From NCBI GenBank assembly GCA_030248225.1, contig JASANE010010160.1:1-64000 (forward strand): DNA of 64,000 nucleotides. Reading direction: 5' to 3'. Shown here in pieces: positions 1 through 10,200 of this stretch. The notes under the pieces are model-generated. The model saw only the letters and a program-made list of their open reading frames with translations. It searched no databases and was not told where the DNA came from. Source of the stretch: Trileptium ribeirensis (taxonomy: Eukaryota > Nematoda > Enoplea > Enoplida > Thoracostomopsidae). The number at the start of each line of letters is the position of its first letter. Position 1 is the stretch's first letter. Made by a program: the position numbers and the translations under genes.

Positions 1-2983
1 TGGCGCTCGTTCAGTTACGTATTGCTGTCCGATATCGTCCGCTATAACTTGAGTTTCAGCCAATCGCTTAATCATTACTCTTACGGTTTTATGATAAAAT
101 CACGCCACCGTTCTGCAAACAAATTTGTCGTTAGCAAACCGTTTGAGATTAAGGTAACGTTTGTTGATTAAATATTCAACTTGTCTATGTCTCCATCAAC
201 AAGGGTTAAAACTTCGCTTGTATCCATGAAATTGTTTCGTGTAAAGAACTAAGTGGTTCATATGATTCAAACTTTAAGTTTGCTCGCGCATAAGCGTCCA
301 CAAGACTGATGGGTTTTCGCACTTTGAACACATAGTAGAATGGAGTTGTGCACCTAGTCTTCTGTTTGCTCTGTTCCAATGATCACCAGCCCATATTCTC
401 ACACAAACCCGAAACGAATTCCAGAGTTTCTGATTTTGGCCATTTGAAAAATTCCAAAGTTTTAGGTTATATATATTTGATATAATTTCAATCGAAATGA
501 AAAATGAATCGTATTCCGAATCATAATCCTTTTATCGAAAGCTACAAATCTGCTAATAAACAATTTTAGACAAAGCAACAGTTTTCGTGTTTGTAGCGGA
601 AATTTAACACAAAAAATTTGAAATTTTCGAAATTTGACTATTACGATTTTTTGTTTCGGCAATGAACTCATGCACTTTAAACACGATGGTTTTATAGTTT
701 TACAGTTTTAAACGTGCACTAGGTTTTGACGTACAATAGGTTTTTAAACGTATTACTAAATTTTGGTACCAGGCGCAGTACAGTTTTAGTATATATACTT
801 CCAAATTAGTTGCACGTAAAGAGGTATAATAGTATCAGTTATCAGTCAAGTTGCAGCCTATTAGTTATCAGGATGTTGCTTGCAATGAAAATGTGCGTTG
901 TTATTCTTGTGCGGCGTATATATCTGGTCACAGAAACAAGATATAAAATATATATCTTGAGATGGGCTGAACACAGGTGCGGCGGAGCACCGCTACCTTT
1001 AATGTACTGCTGCTGTATATTTGTGTATTTTGGACTTTAATGGGTCTCTGGAAGCTTAACTGGAAACGCCAGGATAGTCACTGAGCGTAGACTAGCCAAG
1101 ACATACTCGGTTCGTTCCCCTCTCCGTACGAGAACTAGTGTGTCATTTAGACGCTTGTGACAACTTGTTCTGTCTGAAATGGAATTATTCCAGATCTGCA
1201 CATACAGTGATCAAGTATGCTAACAAATGCTTCAAAAGTTCTTAAATCATTTCATACGTTAAATTTTCCAAATGGTTACGGTATATTTGTTGTGGTGGCA
1301 TATTGATTGCAATTTTTGCCTGGAAAACCATGATTTTAAAGATGAAGCATCATGTGTCTGATCTCTAAAGTTTGCCCATTTCTACATTTTAAATTAAAAC
1401 AATGAAATTGGCTTTGACATATCGTTTTTTAAATCACGTTGTGGCAAAATTAACATAGGCATTTGGGTAACTTCATAAAGCTTAAAACACAAATTTTAGG
1501 AGCAAAAGATTGTTAAAATTAAGCCTAATTTCGGATTTGGATAATAAATTGCGCATTGTCTTACTTTATAAGAAAAGTCACTGGCTTTAAAGAATCAGTA
1601 AAATATACACTGAACATTGAACGACTTAGCCGCTGTATCCATGCAGTTGTTTCCATGATATCAATATCAGAAACATAAACGTTCAATAAAAGACAGTACT
1701 GCTGCTTGCATTTTCTATTGTAGGTCTGGTTGGTGACTCTTATTCTTATACCCATGGTTGTATGTTTGCTTTCTGTATTTGCACGCGTCAAGCGAACATC
1801 AGCGGCAACGACTAGCTTATCTCATAACTTGTGGCTAGTTTTACTAACGCTCGTGAAACCGCTTGGTCCAAAATGGAGATACAAATCAAGTTCTCAGCGT
1901 TGTTTGCTTCTTACCTGGAACATGGGAAAAACGATCATTTTTACGTTGTATACACAAATGTTGGTCAGCTTTTTCTATCGAAGCTCGAGTAATTATAAAT
2001 CTGATCAACAGCAATTTGCGAATATTGATGATATTATTTCTTTCTTGTCAGTTGATGGTAATGGACTTATTGTTTTGCGAATAGATTTTGACCAGTTGAA
2101 CGCCACGCTGTTGACTGATAGGCGAAACTCGTCAGTAGTTAAAATTGTTCGACCAGTGACTGTTTTCGAGACACCGCAAGAAGCGGTCAAGTTAATTGCT
2201 ACAAATAGTAACGTTGTACTATTTTCAAACACTGATCGACTCTCTTTGTGGGCACAGCGGTACAATGCATGCGGCATCGATATTATTTCGGAGGATATGT
2301 TAGATAAACCTAAAGTAAGCCGATACCTGCATATGATTTTCGGTGCCAATTTTTCATACGTGCGCCAATTTAAGCAGGCGATAAGTGAAATTTCTAATTC
2401 AGCTTTTCTTAATGCTAAAAAAGCTAGGTACAAGAGTGTTGGCGCGCGATGCAGACTTAAGAAAGTTCGAAAGCAAAATACTAAAGAGCAACAAGTGCCT
2501 CAGTATATTACAAATGCCATGATAGCTATTGACACGGAAACCAATCGAACAAAAACCGATAACGGGACCGTATTTACATTTGTAAACAATGACAAAAATA
2601 CAATTGATATGGCTCTCGGGAACGTCCCAATGTTACGCAAACAGACAGACGGCGGCAGTGATTACGGAGACGAAACAGAAAATCGAGCTGATTTTCAGAA
2701 AACAAGTGAATCGGCTAAATACGGAAGCGAAGCTGCCACAGAAAGGCCATATTATAAACATACAAGGCAGCATGGTACTGCTCAAACTGACCATCGTGAC
2801 GGTACCTTGATAAAGGTAATAACAGTAATCTCCATCAATATGTCTCATTTAAAGGGAATGTTTATGATTTTGGTCTATGGATTGTCGTGTTCAGGAGCTT
2901 TGTTTGCTTGCGAAATTTTTTTATTACGTATACAGAGGCCTCCAGCGTTGGATCATCGACAAAGTGATTTCCCAAACGTTTGA
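1..2983 (+). CDS. Ionotropic glutamate receptor-like channel, 3' part (5' end outside window)
   Basis: Two exons are visible, 1-153 and 1724-2983, joined by an intron with donor AAG|GTAACG and acceptor ttctattgtag|GTC; both junctions are phase 0. The first exon ends the S1 ligand-binding lobe (YGFMIK..., FVVSKPFEIK). The second opens with TM1 (VWLVTLILIPMVVCLLSVFA), then a pore-loop segment around SHNLWLVLLTLVKPLGPKW, a TM3-like helix (about 1898-1975) ending LYTQMLVSFF where AMPA/kainate/NMDA receptors carry SYTANLAAF, an S2-lobe region to about 2440, and a last helix GMFMILVYGLSCSGALFACE (about 2850-2910). This order is that of the iGluR/IR family of ligand-gated cation channels of the plasma membrane. 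The weak TM3 motif suggests a divergent IR-like member rather than a classical glutamate receptor. About 130 charged, low-complexity residues (2440-2835) separate S2 from the last helix, which is unusual. No sequence-level paralogue name can be assigned. Confidence 0.72.
154..1723 (+). other. Intron of the ionotropic receptor-like gene
   Basis: This AT-rich intron is bounded by GTAACG at 154 and TTGTAG at 1723. Short ORFs inside it (for example 810-1040) have no recognisable content. I see no transposon in it. Confidence 0.55.
1724..2983 (+). CDS. Terminal exon of the ionotropic receptor-like gene
   Basis: This exon starts directly after a pyrimidine-rich acceptor (1711-1723) and runs open to TGA at 2981-2983. 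In-frame translation begins VWLV at 1724, so the coding start is set by the splice site and not by an internal ATG or TTG. It encodes TM1, pore loop, TM3, S2 lobe, a long hydrophilic insert and the last transmembrane helix, followed by a short cytoplasmic-type tail ending DFPNV. Confidence 0.7.
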   Translation, partial: VWLVTLILIPMVVCLLSVFARVKRTSAATTSLSHNLWLVLLTLVKPLGPKWRYKSSSQRCLLLTWNMGKTIIFTLYTQMLVSFFYRSSSNYKSDQQQFANIDDIISFLSVDGNGLIVLRIDFDQLNATLLTDRRNSSVVKIVRPVTVFETPQEAVKLIATNSNVVLFSNTDRLSLWAQRYNACGIDIISEDMLDKPKVSRYLHMIFGANFSYVRQFKQAISEISNSAFLNAKKARYKSVGARCRLKKVRKQNTKEQQVPQYITNAMIAIDTETNRTKTDNGTVFTFVNNDKNTIDMALGNVPMLRKQTDGGSDYGDETENRADFQKTSESAKYGSEAATERPYYKHTRQHGTAQTDHRDGTLIKVITVISINMSHLKGMFMILVYGLSCSGALFACEIFLLRIQRPPALDHRQSDFPNV

Positions 2984-4017
2984 TTGTACATATCTGTGTA
3001 AACTATGAACTATAGTACATCTATCTACATGTCACGATTGAAATCGTATCGCACACATGCTATGAAAATTTTGAACCGTAATTAAACTTAACTTATACTG
3101 CTCTTTATATACATACAATATTGAATATTTGTAAATTTCAGCTAAGGATCTTTGTTTTTTATCATAGTGGTCATCCTGTGGTCATTGTCTGATATTGTCT
3201 CAGTCTTCTGTCGTACTGTGTGCTATGTACGTTCCACTTATAATACCGGTTTAATGGAACGCTGTGGAAGTTGCACTCTGGAAAGCGATTACCAATCAAA
3301 AGTCGTGTGCAACAAACGTCTCTGCTCAAACGTCGTCTATTGTAGGACTACATATTTCACGCAGGGTACCACCTGATCCCGTTTCGATACATGATTAAGC
3401 CTGCCCTGCTGTAATGCCTGTTGCAATCGTTGCGAGTTGTGCCTTAACAATTAGCGGAGCAACGAGAGCAGTGTTGAGCTTTCAAATATACAACATTCAA
3501 ATATGCAATAAGCAAAATTTTACTGACCTATGGCTCCATAATACTTTGCCATTACGACGTAATCGTCCATATATGCTGCAGTACCACTTACACTTATACT
3601 TTTGCGATTTATTGCTTTCGGTGCAGGTGGAAACCGTGCCGTGGAAAAAATTTTCAAATGTCGCTGTACTCTTCTCTGAAGGGATATTGCTTCTGATAAG
3701 ATCCCATTCTACTAAACTCTTAACATACTATGTACAGAGTCTAGTCTGGATTTATTTTTTATACTGCGTCATGCGACTCGTATCAAGAGATTATGTATTG
3801 TTTGTTTCGGATGCACTGTGGACATGGCCGTATGCTCCGTGTTAAAGTTGTAGCTTCCATTCTACTGGATTTGACATCTGGTATAAATTTTGTGACATGT
3901 TTAGTATTTATTGTTGAATTGTGTTTTTGACGAATTTATGCACTTCACTTACAATAAATTGCAAGCATACAACATAGCAGTGCGCTGTTACGGAGTGGAA
4001 AAATTGAAACTAAGCAT
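2984..4017. other. Intergenic stretch, nothing recognised
   Basis: This follows the receptor stop codon. It contains ORFs at 3152-3376 and 3414-3845, but they show no motif, no repeat and no convincing splice signals. AATAAA-like sequence occurs near 3951, too far away to assign as the poly(A) signal with confidence. Confidence 0.4.
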
Positions 4018-4640
4018 ATTATTATCAAAGATTAGTTGTAGAAAAGTATGATAACGGGTTATACTAATGTACTTTCCTTTGTCCGATGATATTGGCATTT
4101 TTGGAAGGGATTGTAGGGGTATCCTGAAGCACACATTTTCGAGGTGCGATGTCCCAAGGGGTAGCGGGTCCTCGGGAGGGGTGTACGACTTAGCAAAGAT
4201 GCGACATAGAAGAGCGCGGTTTGCGGAGCGGTAAAAGGGCTCAAACCTATACATGTAATTATCAAAAGTTCATTATTAAAAATAATGTATAAAAGTATGA
4301 TACTCGGTTATACTCATGTACTTTCCTTTATCCAATGATATGACCGTTTTTCGGCTTAGATTACCTTTCTCTAACGATTGCAAAAATCCCTTCAAGCATA
4401 TATGAAGGTGTTCCGAGGTCGTAAGGAGTAGCCGGATCCCCGGGTTGGGAGGAGGGTCAAGCTTTGGCCTGCCAGGGTGTCAGCGGTCAGCGGGGTGTTC
4501 GGACGTCTTTGCCTTTTGCACTCATGAGATCGGCGGACGCGGCTCCCTCCGTGGCGGGGGTGGTTAACAGAAATCACCGCGAAGTGCAGCGACTCAGAAC
4601 CGCAACCCCTATGAACATGTGTGTCCCAGAGGAGTAAAAC
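4018..4640. repeat. Two-copy degenerate repeat with GC-rich tail
   Basis: Unit 1 starts near 4019 and unit 2 near 4258. They share a block beginning AAAAGTATGATA (4042 and 4291), continuing through a GGTTATACT-ATGTACTTTCCTTT segment to ATGATAT, and later a GC-rich block around GAGGT(C/G)...AAGG(G/A)GTAGC. The GC-rich part (4380-4600) stands out against AT-rich flanks. This is probably an old mobile-element fragment of unknown family. Confidence 0.45.
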
Positions 4641-5604
4641 TTCAGATATTTTGTGGGGGTCCAGGGTCGATATGTGTTGGTCTACGTTGCAGAGGTGTTT
4701 ATTGGGGGATAGTGATGTTACCTTCTCTGAAGGTAGGACCCACGCTTTTCTTCAAGCCACAATGCGCCCGTGCATGAAAATTTTGTGTCTTTTAGCAAAG
4801 TTTGGAAAAAATTTGTTGAAAGTTAGCACAAATTAGCAAAATCGGGAAAATTTAGCAAAGTACGAAAAAAAGGGGACCATTCAAGCAAAATTTTACGAGT
4901 TCATGTCTGCAGCGGACCCCCTAAGAAAATTTTTAGGGATCCTGACATCCAGGGCACACATTCTTACGCCACTGTGATGCCCTCCAGGTACAGCTACCCT
5001 TAAGGTTACTTGGGATAACGGAGGTACCAACCAACAGGCCATCAATAACCAAAGAGATTATAGTAGGAGTAACAATCGCGAGCGGCTTATATTCCTCCTC
5101 GTTTTCGAAAATATTTTTATAATGAACTGTTGCATTGGATACACATGTTATAGGCGGTAATTCACATTTGCAGATATGTAGTACACATCTGGCTTGCAGT
5201 GTATATTCAGGACTAAAATAAATTCAAAAGTGTTGTGATATACATCTATTGGAGAGCAGTGCTACTTCTAAGAATCTGTAAATGATAGTAGTACCTTACA
5301 ATTGCTGGTATGTGTCAATGATAACAGCGCGGATAGCTACTGAAAGTGCTTTCGAAAAATTTTACCGTTACTGAAGATATAAACTAAAACTATTGGTATT
5401 CGTCTCTATTTAAGATATGGAATATACACTATGATAAAATATATAGACTATACAAACGATCAGCAATGTTTCTTTTTAATTTAAACAATCATAGTTTAAT
5501 ACGGCTTCATAGTTTACATCTTCTTTCGTGAATGCATCAATATAAGTACCTGCGTTTGGCTCCGCAGTGCGATGTCGAGCTAGTATCAGATATCAATGCA
5601 TAAA

Positions 5605-5778
5605 TCAAATCCATCTTTGTGTACACTGCTTCCAGCTGTGTCTACGGCCGATTAGTAAAACGATCGTGTTGTAATCCGTGCTTGCGGGTTCGATCCTCGT
5701 TGTGCATTTTGCTTTTTATGTACACAAAGATGGATTTAATTTATGCAAGCAGTGTACACAAAGATGGATTTAATTTAA
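5605..5778. mobile_element. Foldback (MITE-like) element enclosing a tRNA-like sequence
   Basis: A terminal inverted repeat of about 28 bp flanks the segment: AAATCCATCTTTGTGTACA (with ACTGCT) near 5608-5630 is matched in reverse by AGCAGTGTACACAAAGATGG at 5749-5767. The right arm is partly duplicated, since TGTACACAAAGATGGATTTA also occurs at 5719-5738. A tRNA-like sequence lies between the arms. It sits inside the cadherin-like region. Confidence 0.6.
5636..5716 (+). repeat. tRNA-derived SINE-like sequence, copy 1
   Basis: The sequence contains a perfect internal promoter B box, GGTTCGATCC, in a T-arm-like context (GCGGG/CTCGT can pair), and a TTGTAAT segment that looks like a Thr-type (TGT) anticodon loop upstream. 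The acceptor and anticodon stems do not pair well, so it is not called a functional tRNA gene. It is nearly identical over about 78 bp to 8824-8900 in reverse orientation. Confidence 0.55.
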
Positions 5779-6337
5779 AGCCGTGTTGATTTGGTTTCCT
5801 TTAAATAATTCGCTTCGATATTAAACTCATGTAAAGCGACTGAATTAAATAAGTTTGCTTATATGCGATCGTATATATTTGACCGATCCCGATTGGATTT
5901 CTCCCAAACATAACTTGGTACCAAAGTACCGTTTCAAATAGGTCTTCTGTTATTGTTGCGGGGTGCACATTCCACTTTGAATTGTGTCGTATTGGATCAG
6001 GTATAATCACTTCTATGCTGTTATCGTTTTCGTCAAATACATCGACTGTGAACAATGTTGATTGAGATGCTAATCAGTTAAATTTAGAATGCCGAATTGA
6101 ATCAACATAAAATTTTTACTATCTTTGTAGGCTCATACTTTAACACACATATATTGGTTATCCGCTCCCAGCATGCAAATTGGACGCCTTCGATAAATAT
6201 TCCAAATAAATAAGCATCTCCGAACCGGCATCAAACTTTAGCAATCCTTCAGTAGCATTAATACGATAAACAAATTTCCATCAGTACCTGTACAATTTGT
6301 CAACGTATTTTGCAGTCATTAGCAAAACGCCCCAATT

Positions 6338-7273
6338 CTAAGACAGTTCTAGTTCAGGCGTTCGTAATACATACAAAGCGAACGAGACGGTGCCGACAAT
6401 GAATACGTACATAAGAAGTCGTTCGACAATACGAGCTAACTGTGCCCATTCACGTTTAACATAGCTCAGCTGTTCTTCTGTTGAAAGTCGTTGATGAATT
6501 TGATTCATAAGTTCAACAAGTGAGGCACACAGGTGTTGTATTTCAGCAGATTTTTCAATTTCGTATAACTGATCGGATTTGTTATTACCGTTATATTCAT
6601 TATGATAGAATAAATCATCATTCTTCAAGAAATTTGCGTTCCTATGATCACCAGACTTAGTTGGTGTTCTTTGAGCAGTGTAATAAATTTCGGACTCGTT
6701 AGTAGGATGCACCTGTGACATATCGGCTTTACTGGTGTTATGATCTGTTGAAGTGCGATTTTTGCTCGTTATTCCTCGCACTGTGGCCTGAACACGGTTT
6801 TGTGCTACTGATTGTTTCTGGTGTGAGTCTTGATAAAGTATTCTTTCTCCCATATTAGTTTTTTCAGCCAGCTTTCTGTGACTTGGGCTCCGGGTTTGAT
6901 TTTTTTCAACAACAGATAAAGAAGTGAGATTAATGGAAGACGTAGAACTACCTAGCGATTTTGACGACTGCTTACGCAGATTAGCAGTATTACTGCGATC
7001 GATTGTATCCGATTTATTGCAGGTGTGCCTTGACAAGCTTTCATAACCCGCGATTTGAATTTCTCGAACGAAAGCGGCATTTGAATGTGGTGACGGAGCA
7101 TTTGGCTTTATCAGTTTCGGCTCGACGTTGATTACTCGATGTTTACGGCGTAAATCACAGCTTGAATTGCTAATAGGCTTGTAGTATACGCGACTTGGAG
7201 TTTTGGATATTTGTAAGATCGGACTGCGCTTCACTGCCAGCGGAAGTGACGGAGAAGCTAACAATTTCCGTTC
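6338..7273 (-). CDS. nAChR-like exon 7 (cytoplasmic loop, MA helix, TM4, stop)
   Basis: The acceptor is aaatatttag|GAACGG. About 240 polar residues come first, then an amphipathic stretch (EEQLSYVKREWAQLARIVER) and TM4 (LLMYVFIVGTVSFALYVL), ending ELELS and stop. The polar region has no recognised domain and many Ser/Thr/Lys residues, as in other cytoplasmic loops of this family, but it is unusually long. Confidence 0.9.
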   Translation of the reverse strand, partial: ERKLLASPSLPLAVKRSPILQISKTPSRVYYKPISNSSCDLRRKHRVINVEPKLIKPNAPSPHSNAAFVREIQIAGYESLSRHTCNKSDTIDRSNTANLRKQSSKSLGSSTSSINLTSLSVVEKNQTRSPSHRKLAEKTNMGERILYQDSHQKQSVAQNRVQATVRGITSKNRTSTDHNTSKADMSQVHPTNESEIYYTAQRTPTKSGDHRNANFLKNDDLFYHNEYNGNNKSDQLYEIEKSAEIQHLCASLVELMNQIHQRLSTEEQLSYVKREWAQLARIVERLLMYVFIVGTVSFALYVLRTPELELS

Positions 7274-10200
7274 CTAAATATTTGAAACATAACTAGCAAT
7301 ACACGCATATTAGACTAAGAATATGTATCTACAAACCGAAATATTTTACTACGTTGTAGCACTAATGATACCTATAATCAACCTGCTGCTAAAAGCCTTA
7401 ATTCAAGCAGTTTTGTTATTTATAAGATCATTTCTGTGGATATTTGTTTTATTTCAACAAAAAATTTAAGCAATATACGATAGATATGTTTGGACGTTTG
7501 AAAAGCGCCACGCCTAACTTTTTAGCTCGGACGTCGGTTGTACTGTCGCACATTAAGAGTGAAAAATCATGTAAAGATTACCGATTCAAGTGATTTTTAA
7601 ACAAAACTACGGTGCATTGCAAAATAGAAATGATCAGTTAATAACGATCTACATTATAAGCCGCATTTTGAGATGGCATATAAGTATAACAGCATGCAAA
7701 CAATTCAAGTTTTCGGGAATCCAATTTATATGTAGGACTAGCAATACTCAAAATATATTTTAGAAAATACAGCAGTTGCTAATTCTTGTCCTATGAGTTA
7801 CAATCGTTAAATTGTGTCCGTGACAACTTTAGCATGTAAAGCGACGTAGCAGTAGAGTAGATAGAGCTCTAGTATTTAATTAGAATAACAAGCTATTTGT
7901 TCGAAAGTTATATTAAATCAAACATTTAATGCTTACTGACGCCGAATTTTCGTTTTACTGAAGAAAATATTTTAGGGCAGTATTATGTTGTAGACTGTGA
8001 TATTAGCCCGAGTCTTTAATCATCATTTTGTTCAAAATTGTTCACTGCCGTTCTGCATGCCGTTCGCCGAAAACCACTCTGCGCCTGGGAGATTAGCACC
8101 AAACGCAGACTGGCCCGAGATTACAGAAGCAGGGTGCTAATGTGTGCTAATCCCAGTTCTCACGACGACGAACATTTGGATGAACTTCCGTATAGTTGTA
8201 GAAGTTTTTACCTTGCATGAGCCTTTATCGATACCACTGTGACAGGATAAGCGAAATATTCCATTTCCGGCCAAATACCAGTTTATTAACATGCTATTGT
8301 ATGGAACAGTTATATGCAGTATTTTGTTTCTGTTTGTTTAAATATTTTGTTACTGGTACATCGGCAGTTGGTACGCAGTACCCAAGTTTTGAGCTCACTA
8401 TGATGGCCTTAACGTCTAGTGAAAGCCTCGTTAGGCTGACGCTCTGGTTATGACCGTGCCTTTGGTTAATAAAATTTTTTGTTCTTGTTATGAAACTATG
8501 AGGGCTTGCGATAACACAATACATTTGAATAACACATTTGAGTCTGAATGATAAAATAGATGAGCAACTTCTTTTCACAGCACGAAGTCGCTTCGATTTC
8601 CAGCGAATATATTCGACGTCTATGCGAAATATTTAATACTTATAATTACACGGCGGACGAATGTCTTTTTCTCTGCTATTTACTCACCGTATTTGATTGC
8701 ATAACGGAAACAAAAGTTTTACAGCCGGCAACTTGTTTGCGTATTTCTTAATTTTGTTGATCTGTTTCTAAAGGCCGTTATACTGAAATTGGCGAAAAAT
8801 CGAAAATGAATAAAAGGCAAAAAAGCAAAATGTACAACGAGGATCGAACCCGCAAGCACGGATTACAACACGATCGTTTTACTAATCGGCCGTAGACACA
8901 GATGCCTAATTCTTTCTGCAAATGCTTTGTAAACACTAGTTTGCTAGGTCTGATACCACAATGTGGGTTGCCGCTGCGTCAAAATATAGCTAGCTGGTTT
9001 TGCAGTAATATACGATGGTACATATGTGCTTCTTTTTAACCATGGCTGAGGACAGTTTCCGTGCCTTAATCCTATATAATGCAAATGAAAGTGAATCCCG
9101 CATAAGGACCTGTATTCAAAGCAGTCACACATATATAGTATCCGCCTATTTAAGGTATTTATTATCGACGTGCATATATATTTTCATTGACATGTTATTG
9201 TCTTTGCATCACGTTATGCGCAGTTCACGTTATAATGTCCATGCTGTTTGGAACTTTGGTTTCCTGTAGTCGCGACCCATCGTACAGGCAGTCAGGGTCA
9301 CATCCATACCATAAACCAATTTCCTGTGGTGTACGACACAACCCTAGCTACCACATTTTTTGTTTACGGTGTCATACACACCCTTACCTACCAATTTCGC
9401 GCGAATTAGCAGTAACGTATATCTTCTGTAGATAATGCCATATGTTAGTCAGCTATGCTGTGCAGATTTTTATAAATCTCGGTAATTGTATCTAGACAAT
9501 ATGAATGTTGACAAGATTATAATATAACATTCAAAAACCAGCAAAGGCACAAAAACGAGCATTCCCAATAATCGTATAGGTGAAAATAGATAGGCGTGGC
9601 TTTTGTCGGATTCAAGTTACAATTGTTCATATGTACCGATCAATATTAGAAAATTTATATTACCGTATCAAAAGGTACGCCCGCCCATTCTGTAAAATAT
9701 ATGTAAAAAATTTGCACTGGTTACTCAATGAATTGAGAAACGGTGTGGTATATAATGTCTTTTGACGCGGGCCAACATAGTCCAGCATGAAAAATATAAG
9801 TCCACGAGTACATATAAGCGATAATATAACAGCAAAAATTTGACAACGATTTACATTTGGCTAAAATCATTGGAGTCTCACCTTGATGTTGCATTTAGTA
9901 TGATCATCACGCTTAAGCTGTTTCAATTGTGATCGCAAAGTATAATTTTTGTCAGTGCCACAGGTCGTTGATAGTACGTGATTCATTTCGATTAAAGAAG
10001 ACCGTGCCGCTGGATCATCGGCGGTTGTCAACGAAGCCGGATTTTGATTTATTGACGAAGCAAAATGAGAATATGGTTGTTTTTCGTTGAATTTACTACT
10101 ACTGCTGCTGTTATTGTAACTTTCAAATTCACTACGATCATCAATGTCAATATTCATTAATAGCGCTGGTGCTACAAAATCGAAGAAAACGTGCCGCCAA

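Larger units (their letters stand above)
4968..6290 (-). pseudogene. Cadherin-repeat-like exons, probably decayed
   Basis: In transcription order on the minus strand there are four cadherin-like pieces. Around 6260-6160 there is FVYRINATEGLLKFDAGSE, resembling the F-x-I-N-x-x-T-G strand. At 6070-5801 there is TVDVFDENDN, the cadherin calcium-binding DxNDN signature, followed by ITEDLFETVLWYQV...GIGQIY, resembling the start of the next repeat. At 5533-5476 there is VNYEAVLNY, resembling the LDYE..Y strand. At 5212-4968, after a good acceptor (tttattttag) and before a GTAAGA donor, there is EYTLQARC...NATVHYKN...ENEEEYKP...VGTSVI. The last piece resembles calsyntenin/cadherin A-strand and linker sequence. 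Order and strand agree with one cadherin gene, but frames are broken, the first piece has no clean acceptor, and a foldback element sits between pieces 2 and 3. It lies just 3' of the nicotinic gene in the same orientation. A live gene with small exons remains possible. Confidence 0.42.
7274..9881 (-). other. nAChR-like intron 6
   Basis: It contains a tRNA-like repeat (8824-8900) and a truncated MITE copy (9217-9530). ORFs on the plus strand at 8038-8220 and 8560-8751 are not recognised. The remainder is AT-rich and featureless. Confidence 0.6.

Noticed and set aside
3414..3845. 143-codon plus-strand ORF after the ionotropic receptor-like gene
   Set aside because: No recognisable motif, no homologous copy in the window, and composition like flanking non-coding DNA.
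5636..5716. Functional tRNA-Thr gene
   Set aside because: The B box and T arm fit, but acceptor and anticodon stems do not pair and the same sequence recurs as a repeat core.
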